From Aegilops tauschii subsp. strangulata (Eukaryota; Streptophyta; Magnoliopsida; Poales; Poaceae), in NCBI RefSeq assembly GCF_002575655.3, contig NC_053035.3, positions 502,726,601-502,790,600 on the forward strand: 64,000 bases of DNA. Direction: 5' to 3'. Both the position numbers and the translations under genes were made by a program. This document shows positions 21,746 to 31,190 of the stretch, one piece after another. The number at the start of each line of letters is the position of its first letter. Position 1 is the stretch's first letter. A model generated the notes under the pieces. The model worked only from the letters and a program-made list of their open reading frames with translations, made no database searches and was not told the origin of the DNA.

Positions 21746-22620
21746 GAGCATCTACAACCGGACCTCTCAAACCCGCCTCATACGCCCGGGCGCGATTTTT
21801 TTGACCCAGGCAGGCCCCTCAAACGCCCGGGCTGACCAGCACCCCCATATCCAGCCTAAATATGGGGCAGATATGGGCACGCCTGCCACGTCGGACTTAC
21901 GAAGGGGTCCTTGCCGGAAACACTCTCAAACCCGGCGGTCCGAAACTCGTCTTCTCCGTCGAACCGGAGGCGCAGCTCCGGCGGGCCGCTTAGTGCATTG
22001 CGCGGCTATTTAAGTTGACCGGCGGCACCGAAACCCTACCATCCCTCCACATCTTCCTTCTCTGTCCGCCGCCGCTGCCATTTTCCACTCCACCCGTCCG
22101 CCTGGTAGCCATGCCCCCACGCCGCCGGGTGAGGAGCGAGCCCTTTCTGACGCCGGAGCGTCGGCTTGAGCTCCTTGAGCAGATCCGGGCTAGGCGCAAA
22201 GCACGGATCGCCGCCGGGCTACCTCCGGATGCAGCGGGGTTGATGGATGAGCACGGCCACTGCAGGGTGGTGGTGTGCTGCTGCACTGGCATGGCAACAA
22301 CAACGATGGCAGCATGGCCTGGCGGAGATTTAGGCGCGGTGGTTGCTAGCTGAGCACGACGACTGCACGGTGGTGGCTGGCTACCGCCCGGGGCGGCAAC
22401 AACAATTTAGGCGATGGCGGCAATGTAGGCAGGGGTCACACAGCGAATCCCTCGGCTAGGCAAGCAGAAGGACGAGTTGCTGATGCAGATGGACGAGCTG
22501 CTGCTAGACAAGACAACTAAATTACATGTGCAAAAGAAGAGGAATGTAATGATGCTTGTTGCCCTGATGCGGTTTATCACTCCTGTTGTGTATGGTTTCA
22601 CGTCTCATATATAGCAATTT
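21746..22620 (+). mobile_element. Left part of a PIF/Harbinger-type element
   Basis: GAGCATCTACAACCGGACCT follows a TTA at 21743-21745, exactly like the terminus of the complete element at 27961 (GAGCATCTACACCCGC after TTA). Shared inner phrases include CCCATATCCAGC, AATATGGGGCAGATATGGGC and CACGTCGGC-like sequence. A short ORF begins MPPRRRVRSEPFLTPERR. The matching right end (GTAGATGCTC then TTA) is not visible, so the element is truncated; its right limit is approximate. Confidence 0.5.
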
Positions 22621-22643
22621 GTTATGACAAGTGGAAGAGAACC

Positions 22644-22684
22644 GGATGTGCTATGTTTTTTTTTTGCGGAAGGGATGTGCTATG
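22644..22684 (-). repeat. Micro-retroposition scar: 17 bp with T tract between 12-bp duplications
   Basis: GGATGTGCTATG is present at 22644-22655 and 22673-22684. The 17 bases between them are ten T then GCGGAAG, that is CTTCCGC plus a poly(A) tail on the minus strand. This looks like the last bases of a retroposon inserted by target-primed reverse transcription. Confidence 0.6.
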
Positions 22685-23339
22685 TAATTAGACATATGTT
22701 ATATGAAAATTTGCATTTGCTCCAAGCATCTCAATTACTTGTCTAGTTTTGTTCCGTTTGTGATATGTAATCTGACTATGCTAACTAGATGGCTTCAGTT
22801 TGTTCATAGCAAACTGAACATAGTCTGCGGGACAGAGAGAGACATGAGAGTCTTCTAGTGGCTTAACTGATGTGGCGGTCAAAACCAGGCCACGTGGCCA
22901 ATAATTAGTCAAAACCGGGTTTACCTCTTATTAGAACCACCCAAAGTGTTATGACGGACGAAATTTATCTGGTATGATTACTGGAAGGACTAAGTTTTGA
23001 TGGTTTTGTTGTTGAGGGATGATTTCTACACTTTTGCGAGAATTGAGGGGCGAAAAATATACTTACCCCTAAAAATAATGGGTGCGGGTCAAATCCTATC
23101 AGTTGAGGAACTCCTTGTGGTAGAAGGAGAAGGACAATGTTCTATGCACATGGAACCATCATCTACACAAGAACAATTAGCATTGAAAGAACAAAAATAA
23201 TCGTGAATACGCAAGTTGCATGTCATTCCATTGGTAGGTAGAAGTTGAAATCACAAGGGTGCAGCTCTTGTTACCGTACACACGGATAGTGGCAACAAGA
23301 GAGCAGGGGAGTAGATGAGGAGGTTGCTTAGCCTCAAGT
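22685..23339. other. Intergenic DNA, no gene seen
   Basis: AT-rich with short ORFs. The stretch near 22845-23060 (GTCAAAACCAGGCCACGTGG, GGTTTTGTTGTTGAGGGATG) resembles repeat sequence flanking transposons, but I cannot assign it. Confidence 0.35.
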
Positions 23340-23990
23340 TACACACTAGGTTACATGCAGTAGGCTATCTAGTCCTCTCACGTCGGCCCGAGCCCAACGC
23401 GTTGCTTCCTGCTTCATGGCCTCGATGACCAGGTTGTGTGACGGTTGGGCACCGTCGAAGATTACGGCATTTCCGATGCTTCCAGAGGGTCCATGCTGCG
23501 AGGATGAAGGGAGAGTTTGTTCCCTTACGCATGTTGGCCGGGGTAGCTATAGATACAATATCCCACCATGGAAAGAACTCATGCCGCCATCCGACGCGGG
23601 GATAGCTATGCGGCACCATGCAAAGATTTTGTGCCATGCAATGCGGGAGAGTATGCAGCCGACGAGCAGGTGGTCGATGGTTTCATTCTCCTGGCTTCAC
23701 AATGGACATATGGAGTCACGAGGCAAACCGTAGCGTGCACGGCGATCAGCCGTCCAGCAGCGGTTGAGAGATGCGAGCCAGAGGAAGATCTTTGCGCTTG
23801 AAGGAGCCCAGCTTTTTCGGATCAAGCGCCAAAAGGGGGCGATGATGGAGCCGGTGAATAGAGCTTGGTAGGAGGAGCTTGCCGTGTAGGTGCCAGAGGA
23901 GGACCACTTCTAGGAGAGTCTGTCGGGGTCGAGGGACAAAGAGATTCCCTGAATTTTTCGCCAGAGCTCGATGTACTCGACGACGGCCAC
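23340..23990 (-). pseudogene. LINE reverse-transcriptase 3' part (zf-RVT region), broken
   Basis: On the minus strand the pieces appear in the order of a plant LINE ORF2 end: YTASSSYQALFTGS, then SAKIFLWLASLNRCWTADRR and ARYGLPRDSICPL (zinc-binding RVT domain), then NETIDHLLVGC, then FFPWWDIVSIATPANMRKGT with FILAAWTLWKHR and NAVIFDGAQPS. They lie in at least two frames with stops between, so this is a dead fragment. No poly(A) tail or target duplication is obvious. Confidence 0.75.
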
Positions 23991-24489
23991 GGGGCAGATC
24001 GTGACGTGAATGTGATCAACACAATGATGCCACACTTGAAAGAACAAAATAAAGGCTCTCCCTCAAGTGAACAAGATGAAGGACAAGATGAACACAATGA
24101 TGATGGTGGTGCACCAAGTTCATGACCGCGAGCAAGCTAAAGACGATGCTCACGGCACGGGTCCATTCCCGAAAAACCTCAAGAATCTCTTAAGGAAATG
24201 CCAGAGGTGCACCCAGTCTTCCATTTGGTGCTCAAGATGTGATTCCCACACTTATTTTGGGGGTGGGGGAGCAAGTACTCATGTTGAGGAAGGTGTAACA
24301 AGTGGTGGAGATAGGGGACAGATGTATGCGAGTGTCTATATTGTGCTTTTTTAGTGGAGGGAGGAAGCATATTTGTATTTCTGCATTTTTCTCCAAAAGA
24401 AAAAAAAAGTTCTCACTGAAGCAAGAAAAAAAAAGCAACTGGACCCTGCTAAAAAAAGGAATTGCACTGATGGTGTTTTTTTTTTCAGA
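23991..24489. other. Unassigned repeat DNA upstream of gene B
   Basis: 23991-24130 has a plus-strand acidic frame (EQDEGQDEHNDDGGAPSS) that resembles linker sequence of copia polyproteins, but it is too short to assign. 24130-24489 is low-complexity with an A-rich block near 24400. Confidence 0.3.
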
Positions 24490-24836
24490 CCTGAACCGGA
24501 TGGTGGGTGACTGGGTCTCATTCTCATAGTCATAGATGGGCTGGGCCTGCTGACGGCCCCCTTCGCCTGGTAGATGATAGACAGAGAACCCTCAAAAAAA
24601 AAAAAAAAAGATGATAGACAGAGAGCACTGCCCGATCCATCAAAGCGTCCCCTTTCTTCTCCTCGGCGGCGGGAGGCGATCCAGCGAGGAACCCTAACCC
24701 TAACCCAGCTCCGATCCGCAAGGTAGGTTCCGACCCCTAACCCTGACCAGTAGTTCCGATCCGCAAGGTAGGTTCCCACCCGGCTTGATTTCGGTTCTTG
24801 GGTGATTGATTCGTGCTTGTCTGCAGGCCTGCGTCG
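24490..24836 (+). promoter_or_regulatory. Promoter and 5' leader of gene B
   Basis: Homologous to the gene A leader (GGCTGGGCCTGCTG, CGGCCCCCTTC, ACCCTAACCCTAACCCAGC). It lacks the palindrome with the TATA-like core found in A. The duplicated donor TCCGATCCGCAAG|GTAGG is conserved (after 24722 and 24767) with the acceptor TCTGCAG at 24826, giving leader introns of 104 or 59 bases. A poly(A)-containing insertion (24588-24608) lies in the leader or core promoter of B only. Confidence 0.5.
24572..24624 (+). repeat. Micro-retroposition scar: 21 bp with poly(A) between 16-bp duplications
   Basis: AGATGATAGACAGAGA is present at 24572-24587 and again at 24609-24624 with no mismatch. Between them lie ACCCTC and 15 A. 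The paralogous leader of gene A has neither insert nor duplication. This is what a retroposon truncated almost to its tail would leave. Confidence 0.72.
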
Positions 24837-26313
24837 ATGGCGGCTTCCCTCCGCGCGGCGGCGACGAGGATCCTGCGCCCGGCGGTGCTTCCAGGGGAGG
24901 GGCGTCGCCTGCTCGTCCACACCCAGCAGGTATCTTCTCCGGCTACATCTGTGGCTCGACGTCTGATTGTTGCTCTGATTATATTGGTGGCCGTCCTCCC
25001 TTCTTCTTTCCATACTGTTAGTGTTATCTATTACCGGAGTATGTCACACGGATGCACGGATATCCTTAAAACAGGCGTTTTTTTCGGAATTATTTCCATT
25101 GGTAGATGATCAACTGCCTGGCATGAAAGCCTTGGTATTTTGGTAAACCCACATCTCTTGGTCTCCAACTAGTTCATAGTTTGCTGTAGGCTAGAATGGA
25201 CTGCCTTGATACTTTGGTAAAGTTGACGTGATTTGGTCTCCAACGATTTTTACATTTTGCTCTGTCATTGGTATATGATCAATTGGCTATCATGAATGCC
25301 TTTGATATAATTTGCTAAAATACACATGATTTTTGCTCTCCAACGAGTTTTACATTTTGCTGTGCCATTGGTATATTATCATCAACTGCCTGGTAAAATC
25401 AACACAATTTGGTCTCCAATGAGTTTTTTAATTTGCTGTGTCATTGGTAGATGATTGATTGGCCAGCATGAATGCCCTTGATCTTTTTGTAAAAAACTAC
25501 GTCCCTTTGTCTCTCAACTGATTTTATATTTTGCTGTACCATTGGTAGATAATAATCAACTGCCTAGCATGAATGCCTTGATATGTCGCTAGTATCGACA
25601 TCTTTTTGTCTCCCCAACCAGTTTTATGTTTTGCCTTGCAAGATATAAGGTGTGTTTGCTCTATGTAAATCACATGTCCTGTCAAGATTATTTCATAGTT
25701 ATCAATTCTCAATGCTGCTTCTGTGTTTCCAGCTTTCCAAATCCACCCTTGCCTTGGAGAAGGAACACCGTCCGTCGGCAATCCAGCAGAGGGAGCAGAT
25801 GTGTCTCGAGCTTTCGAAATCCACCCTTCCCTTGGAGGAGAAACACCGTGCAGAGCTAATCCAGCAGAAGAAGGAGGAGCTGTATGAACTCATCGCCCAT
25901 GCCTACGCCGATTCCACGGCCTCCTCGCTGGACAAGAGTCTTCTGAAAAATCTCTCTACACAAGTCAAGCCTAGACTAGAGGACCCTCAATGGTGCAGTA
26001 TCAACCATGTATATATACAGACATAGACAGTTGTTCTATTTTTCGTCTGACACAGCAGTTATACAAAAATCCTTACCATCTCATCCCACCTACCTGCAGG
26101 TGCAAGATAACTAGAACCAAGAAGCTGACTGATTTGGCTACGTCGGTAGCTATTCTTGCTTCTTCTGGGCTCACTTATTGTGTCTTGACTGCTGGTCCTG
26201 AACTAGTAAAGTATGATGGACATCTTGTTACTGCGGAGAGTCTGCCCCTTCTACAAGGACAATGGCCTGCTGCTGCCGGTAAGGGAGTGCGCAAGCAAGA
26301 TATGCAGAAGTGA
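24837..26313 (+). CDS. Gene B: paralogue of gene A, putative mitochondrial membrane protein
   Basis: Coding exons 24837-24929, 25733-25992 and 26100-26313 join at the same phases as gene A into 188 codons plus TGA. Exon 1 encodes the same 31-residue presequence with changes only near its end (EGRRLLVHTQQ against EGLRRIFHTQQ). Exon 2 carries an internal 78-base duplication: two LSKSTL-type blocks of 26 residues where A has one. A basic RTKK precedes a hydrophobic span at about residues 130-149 (LATSVAILASSGLTYCVLTA). The C-terminus ends soon after with one degenerate unit (WPAAAGKGVRKQD) in place of A's six. Function unknown; the intact frame and conserved splice sites argue for a working gene. 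Located about 4 kb downstream of A's stop codon. Confidence 0.8.
25100..25650 (+). repeat. Intronic minisatellite of gene B
   Basis: Same unit as in gene A intron 1. Anchors of CATTGGTAGATGATCAACT or variants lie near 25100, 25268, 25366, 25443 and 25540. About five diverged copies remain. Intron 1 of B also keeps a block of about 75 bases near the donor that A lacks. Confidence 0.85.
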
Positions 26314-26383
26314 AGGGGACATTCATCTTGTTTGACAGAGAAGCAGGATGGATGTCAGTTCTTTTCCAGCACCATGTTATGTA

Positions 26384-26543
26384 CTCCCTCCGTTCCTAAA
26401 TACTTGTCTTTCTAAGCATTTCAAATGAATATCACATACGGATGTATGTAGACATATTTTAGAATGTAGATTCACTCATTTTACTCCGTATGTAGTCACT
26501 TGTTGAAATGACTAGAAAGACAAGTATTTAGGAATGGAGGGAG
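26384..26543. mobile_element. Stowaway MITE, 160 bp, downstream of gene B
   Basis: CTCCCTCCGTTCCTAAATAC and TTGTCTTTCTAAGCATTTC pair with GAAATGACTAGAAAGACAAG and TATTTAGGAATGGAGGGAG. TA duplications lie at 26382-26383 and 26544-26545. It sits just past the gene B stop and may lie in its 3' UTR. Confidence 0.93.
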
Positions 26544-27960
26544 TATGTCTCTTGAAATGACTGCATGATCTCTGCCACCTATATATGAGATTGCCTATGA
26601 TCTGCCACCTATGATATGACTTGAGTAGTAGTATTACCAGATGATGATCTGTGATCTATGATATGACATGGTATGTTATTCTTTCAGTCAGTAGTAGCAT
26701 TACTGGATGATCTGTCAAGGCGACATGGTGTATTATCCTTTGATTTGAAAATGAGTCTTATGCATTGCTGCTGCTACTGCTCAAGGATGTCAGCTACATT
26801 TTTTGCATCTTTTGCTGTATATAAGACTGTTGCTATCTTACACAAAAACATGCACGCATTTCCTGTGCTCTAAGGAACCAAGGAGATTCGAGTAAATTGA
26901 ATGAGAATGAGTCACTTAATATATATAAATAAATTTAGATAAAAACAACCACAACTCCCTCCAAACTGAAAAAGTCTTTGGTTTCTTTTGGCAAGTAGCA
27001 CGTCTCTTTTTCTTTTCTCTTCTCTCTAGTTTGGAATGAAAGGCCACCAGGAGAGATCCTACCCAGTTACTCCCTCCGTTCCAAATTACTCGTCGTGGTT
27101 TTAGTTAGTTCAAAAAAAACCTTCAGGATGGAGCTTGGCCAGCGATCCAGGGACGACCTCCAAGGACAGGTCTGGAGCCAAGACAGCAACCGCACGCGTG
27201 GCTCCGGCAACGAACGACTGCCTGGCCATGGAACTCAAAATCAGGGCGGAAACCCAAGCAGCTAAGAAGAGGGACAAGTGAGAGCTTACCTTGTTTTCTT
27301 TTCGGCCCCAAAGGAGCCAAGCTGTGACACCAGATAGGCCACGGCCACCACGGCCATGAACATGGCCTGACAAGGCCGGTCGCTCGGACCAAGAAGGCGA
27401 TGAACATGGCCATGGGAACCGAGGCCATGGAGGTTGCGTCTTCTTCTTGAGATGCAAAAAAGGAGAGCCCTTTGGTGAGGGGAGAGGAAGTCTGCCACGG
27501 GGACAAAATAACGGAAAGACCCGCCGTAATTACCGTACCTACCGTCTACAGCTTTTTTTTTTTTTTTTTTTTTTGACGGAGGAGGCTCAGCTCACTCCCA
27601 GTCCTACTCTGTAAAAACGCCTGACGCCGTCATCCTCGGACTATTTCCCTGTTTCTTCGTGGCGGCGGGCTCTCTGTAAAAAGGGCCTGACGGCCACCCC
27701 AGATCTAGCCACTGACACCGCGTCCGGCCACCACCCGTTTGATCATTCCTCCCAAGATCCGATGGCCCGCAACTGCTCAAGGGAAGCACGCGATCCGTGT
27801 GCTCCGTCCCCATTGGCTCAGACCTGCTGGTTGGTTTCTTATTTGTTTCTTTCTTTAATTCTTTATTTGTGTGCATATAATAGTCCTACGCTACTACTCC
27901 ACTACTACTACGTGACAACTCCGCCGAGCCTGCAGCGCCGCCACGGCAGGCCAAGGGTTA
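26544..27960. other. Intergenic DNA with half a Stowaway MITE and a T tract
   Basis: 26560-26740 has phrases shared with the 3' flank of gene A. 27070-27112 is one arm of a Stowaway (CTCCCTCCGTTCCAAATTAC) whose partner is missing. 27123-27506 holds minus-strand open frames without a recognisable domain. 27551-27574 is a run of about 24 T. 27600-27950 has plus-strand short ORFs that I cannot assign. Confidence 0.45.
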
Positions 27961-29246
27961 GAGCATCTACACCCGCGCACCATAAACCGCCCCAAACGTC
28001 TGGCGAACACCCTGATCATTGACCGGTCGCAAAAAACGATCCAACCAGATGCCTTAAACCGGCCTCAAACGTCCGGCCTATCCGGCGCCCCTCCTATCCA
28101 GCTCAAACATAGAGTGAATATGGGGAGGCTCTGGCGTGCCCAAGCGCATCCGCCACGTCGGCTTGGCCTAGCCTGTGCCCCATAAAAATCCCCACCCGGA
28201 AAACCCTAGACACCGGTCAATTCAAACTTTGCTTCACTCCCCTCTCCGCCCACACCACCTCTGATCCTATGCGATCTGATTCGATCACCAGCGACGGAAG
28301 CAGTGCTGGCTCCACTGGACAACCCGACGGCTCGAGCATCGATGTGGAGGAGGGCACGGGGGACCTTCTTCCTCACCGCCCATCGCATGTCGACGCGACG
28401 TCGACGACGTTGCAGCACGCAGCTCCGGCCACTCCGCTCCCGTCCTTCAGGTAAGCCGCCAACCACCCTCTGCATTGGAAAGCAGTACCCGGCCACTGTT
28501 GGGTCCTCATACCCACGTCGGCGCCGGCGCGCACAAGGACGTCCGTGTCCGAGGCACGAGCAGCCCGCCGCGAGCGACAACAGGCGAGGGAGAGGACGGC
28601 AGGGGCCGGGGAGGCGCTAACCGCACGCCGGTCGATCCCGATGTCGCGCTCCTAATGTCGGTCCTCCGCCGCTCTCTCACGATGACAGAGACGGATGTGC
28701 GGTGCCTCCACCACGCCATTGAGTTGCCGGAGTGCGAGGCAAACAAGGACGCGACGGTGAAGGCGAAGACGGCCCGTCATGCGAAGGAGCAGGGCCGTCG
28801 GGCCGAAGCTGCAGCTCGTACCCCGACTTGACGGACGACTCGACCTCCAGCTCCCACGACGACGCACCACCACACGTCGACGCATACATGGAGTAGGGGC
28901 GCAACCGCATCGACGACCGAAAGGGGAAGGGGCCGGCGAGGAAATCACCTTTTCCTCCGCCCTTCCCCATTTTATTTATATTTAAAGTAGTTTGTAGTAT
29001 GAATTTGCATCGTCCGCCGATGAACAATGCTCCTTTTGTCCGGCGATCCGATGAACTGTGTGTTGATCGTGTTTTACGTAGCGTTGCATGGGTTGTATGA
29101 GTTTGAGGTTTCGGATATGAAAGACAGGACACGGGTGTAGAAGCCAAAATATATGAGGCATGACCAATCAGTGCTTGCGGACGCGCTCGTCCGCGTTCGT
29201 AGACATTTGAGGTGCCGGATTTACCAAGTTCAGTTTGTAGATGCTG
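27961..29246 (+). mobile_element. Non-autonomous PIF/Harbinger element, 1286 bp
   Basis: Starts GAGCATCTACACCCGCGCAC and ends TTTGTAGATGCTG, inverted over the terminal ten bases with one mismatch. TTA duplications lie at 27958-27960 and 29247-29249, the PIF/Harbinger target. The inside is GC-rich with short plus-strand frames, such as SVLRRSLTMTETDVRCLHHA. These may be remains of an element-encoded or captured protein; there is no DDE transposase. Confidence 0.82.
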
Positions 29247-29479
29247 TTAGTCACGAAAATTCGTGGGCGTGGACGGGCTCGCCTACTCACGGAATCGTCA
29301 GGCGTTGCTTCGCGTTGGGATGCTGGACGCATGCTGTATTTCAGAACATGTACGGCCGCTTATTTAATGTGTATAACGGATGGAAGAGGCCGACGTTTGT
29401 ACAAGGCGTGACGACGGACGTGACGGCGTTCTAGTTCTCTGCCAGTGCCGACAAGGGTACTCTTGACCCGGTTCAGTCC

Positions 29480-29830
29480 ATGAAAATCATTCGGGAGTCT
29501 TTGGCAGTGTTGGAAACACTTCCAGGGCATGGCTGGCGTCCACCTGATGATGGGTGGATAAAAATCAACACTGACGGAAGCATAGCTATGGAAGCGCGGC
29601 GAGGTGGAGTCGGAGGCGTGGCTACATCTTCCACGGCCCTGAAAGCTGCCTGGTGTAAACCGTATTCAGTTATTACGGACCCTCTCGTAGCTGAAGCACT
29701 TGCAGTTCGTGATGGAGTTATCTTTGCAAAGCTTCGGGGCTACGACAAAGTTGTCATTGAGACAGACTGTATGGAGATCGTTGATCTCTGGAACTCGAGA
29801 TCTCCGGACAGACTGAATTATCGGCACTGT
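29480..29830 (+). pseudogene. RNase H-like (RVT_3) domain of a retroelement, truncated
   Basis: The frame WRPPDDGWIKINTDGSI, AEALAVRDGVIFAKLRGY, KVVIETDCMEIVDLWN contains the D-E-D residues of the plant RVT_3 RNase H-like domain. Similarity stops at about LNYRH (29826), where unrelated AT-rich sequence takes over. The usual C-terminal HVRR and HLLA region is missing. Sequence upstream to 29250 may belong to the same element but shows no clear domain. Confidence 0.7.
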
Positions 29831-30146
29831 TTTTTTACGGAACCTCGCAGCTTTTTCTATAAGTCGCCCCGAAGTTGTGATTTTGTGTTTAAAACTCAAA
29901 TGTTGTGGTAAAGTGCTATAAGTTATCACGAAGTTGTGGTTTTGTGTAATTAACTCTTTACACATTGTCTGAAACGTCTACAAAGCCTTATAAAAGTGAA
30001 CAGACAGAGTATTTATATACAGATAATTGGCCAAGGAATGATTCCTATTGAGTTCAGGGCGAAAAAGAACAAATTTATGTCGACAATATAGCCTGGGCAT
30101 CGAAACGTTGCACTCGAATAGTCGATAATCGACTTCTAAGCCTAGA

Positions 30147-30476
30147 CTCATCTGCACCCGCGCTGACAAAAAAAAAAATCAAAACAAATATAAGAAAAAT
30201 ACAAAAAAATTCATTTTTTTTGTATAGTGCATAATTTGATATGTGAGACCCGCTCCAATTTTCAAATCATTTGAACATGTGAGCAGCTCTCGGCAAAAAG
30301 ACAAATTCAGGGTCTGTAATTTTTTTTACTGTTCAGGCACAGTTCTGACCCAATTTGTCTTTTTTGCTGATAGCCGCTCAGATATCTAAATGATCTGAAA
30401 ATTGAAGCGGACCTCACGCAATAAATTATCTACCATTAAAAAAATTGATTTTTTTCTGCTGGGTACAGATGAGCCT
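30147..30476. mobile_element. Foldback MITE of about 330 bp
   Basis: The whole segment is an imperfect palindrome: CTCATCTGCACCC and AAATCAAAAC on the left against GATTTTTTTCTG and GGGTACAGATGAG on the right. Inner arms are GACCCGCTCCAATTTTCA with AAAGACAAATTCAGG against CAATTTGTCTTTTTTG and TGAAAATTGAAGCGGACC. A direct repeat of about 30 bases (GCCTGGGCAYCG...TTGCACTCG) lies outside each end (30092 and 30474). Confidence 0.75.
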
Positions 30477-30718
30477 GGGCACCGTAATGCTGCACTCGTG
30501 AATAGTATTTTTATATAGCGTTTTTTGTGAATATTTGACACGGGATAAAATAAAAGTCATCGTCTGGTGAATCTTTATACGAGTAGAATACTTGATCATG
30601 TTTGATTAAAAAAATTGATTTTTTTTGAATTACTAAATTAATTTTGCATATAGAATACGCTGGCACCCGATAGCACCAATGTCTACACATACGATGTTTC
30701 TCTTACAATGTTTGTAGG

Positions 30719-31190
30719 ATGGTGCGCATCGAGCCGTTCCTTGGTAGAATGAGAGTCCAACGCGCCGATGGATTACTAATCGTACTACAGTCGGACAATG
30801 AGGTGTCGTACAAGTATGGCTTCGACTGCGCCGTGGTCTACGTACGGAACGCCTTAATGGCCGCCTACTCGCCATGGAGGCGTCCGCCTTCGACGAGATG
30901 CCGCCACTGCGCTCACTGCCTGCGTGGACAAGGACTACCACGACCGGTCCGTTGGCCTGTTTTCTGCGGTGGTAGATGCCTGGCTCGAGCCCGACCAGAC
31001 CATGTTCGTGTCGGTGTGCACTATGTCCGCCGCCGGTGAGCTTGCCAACTTGCCGCTCTGCTCTGCAAGTGGGCGCATGGCAGCTGAACATCACGCTTCA
31101 GCTTGGCACGGCGGCAGTGAACATACGTATGTGAAGTGTGGCTTCGCAAGTTATGTCTGGCGCTTGTTTGAGAGGATGCCGGCGCGGCGG
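30719..31190 (+). pseudogene. PPR-protein gene fragment, frameshifted
   Basis: The first frame gives FDCAVVYVRNALMAAYS and a second frame gives YHDRSVGLFSAVVDAWLEPD, QTMFVSVCTMSAAGELANL and YVKCGFASYVWRLFERMPAR. These are pentatricopeptide-repeat phrases (alternating 35-residue helices; in plants mostly organellar RNA-binding proteins). Frame changes near 30880-30930 and 31060-31130 and lack of a start show a pseudogene fragment, probably moved by transposons. Confidence 0.65.

Noticed and set aside
18728..24713. CCCTAA runs in the leaders of A and B as interstitial telomere repeats
   Set aside because: Only two to three units; better read as telo-box-type promoter or leader motifs common in grass genes.
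27123..27506. 127-codon minus-strand frame as a gene
   Set aside because: No domain, overlapped by two other long frames in a GC-rich stretch, and no splice or promoter signals that I trust.
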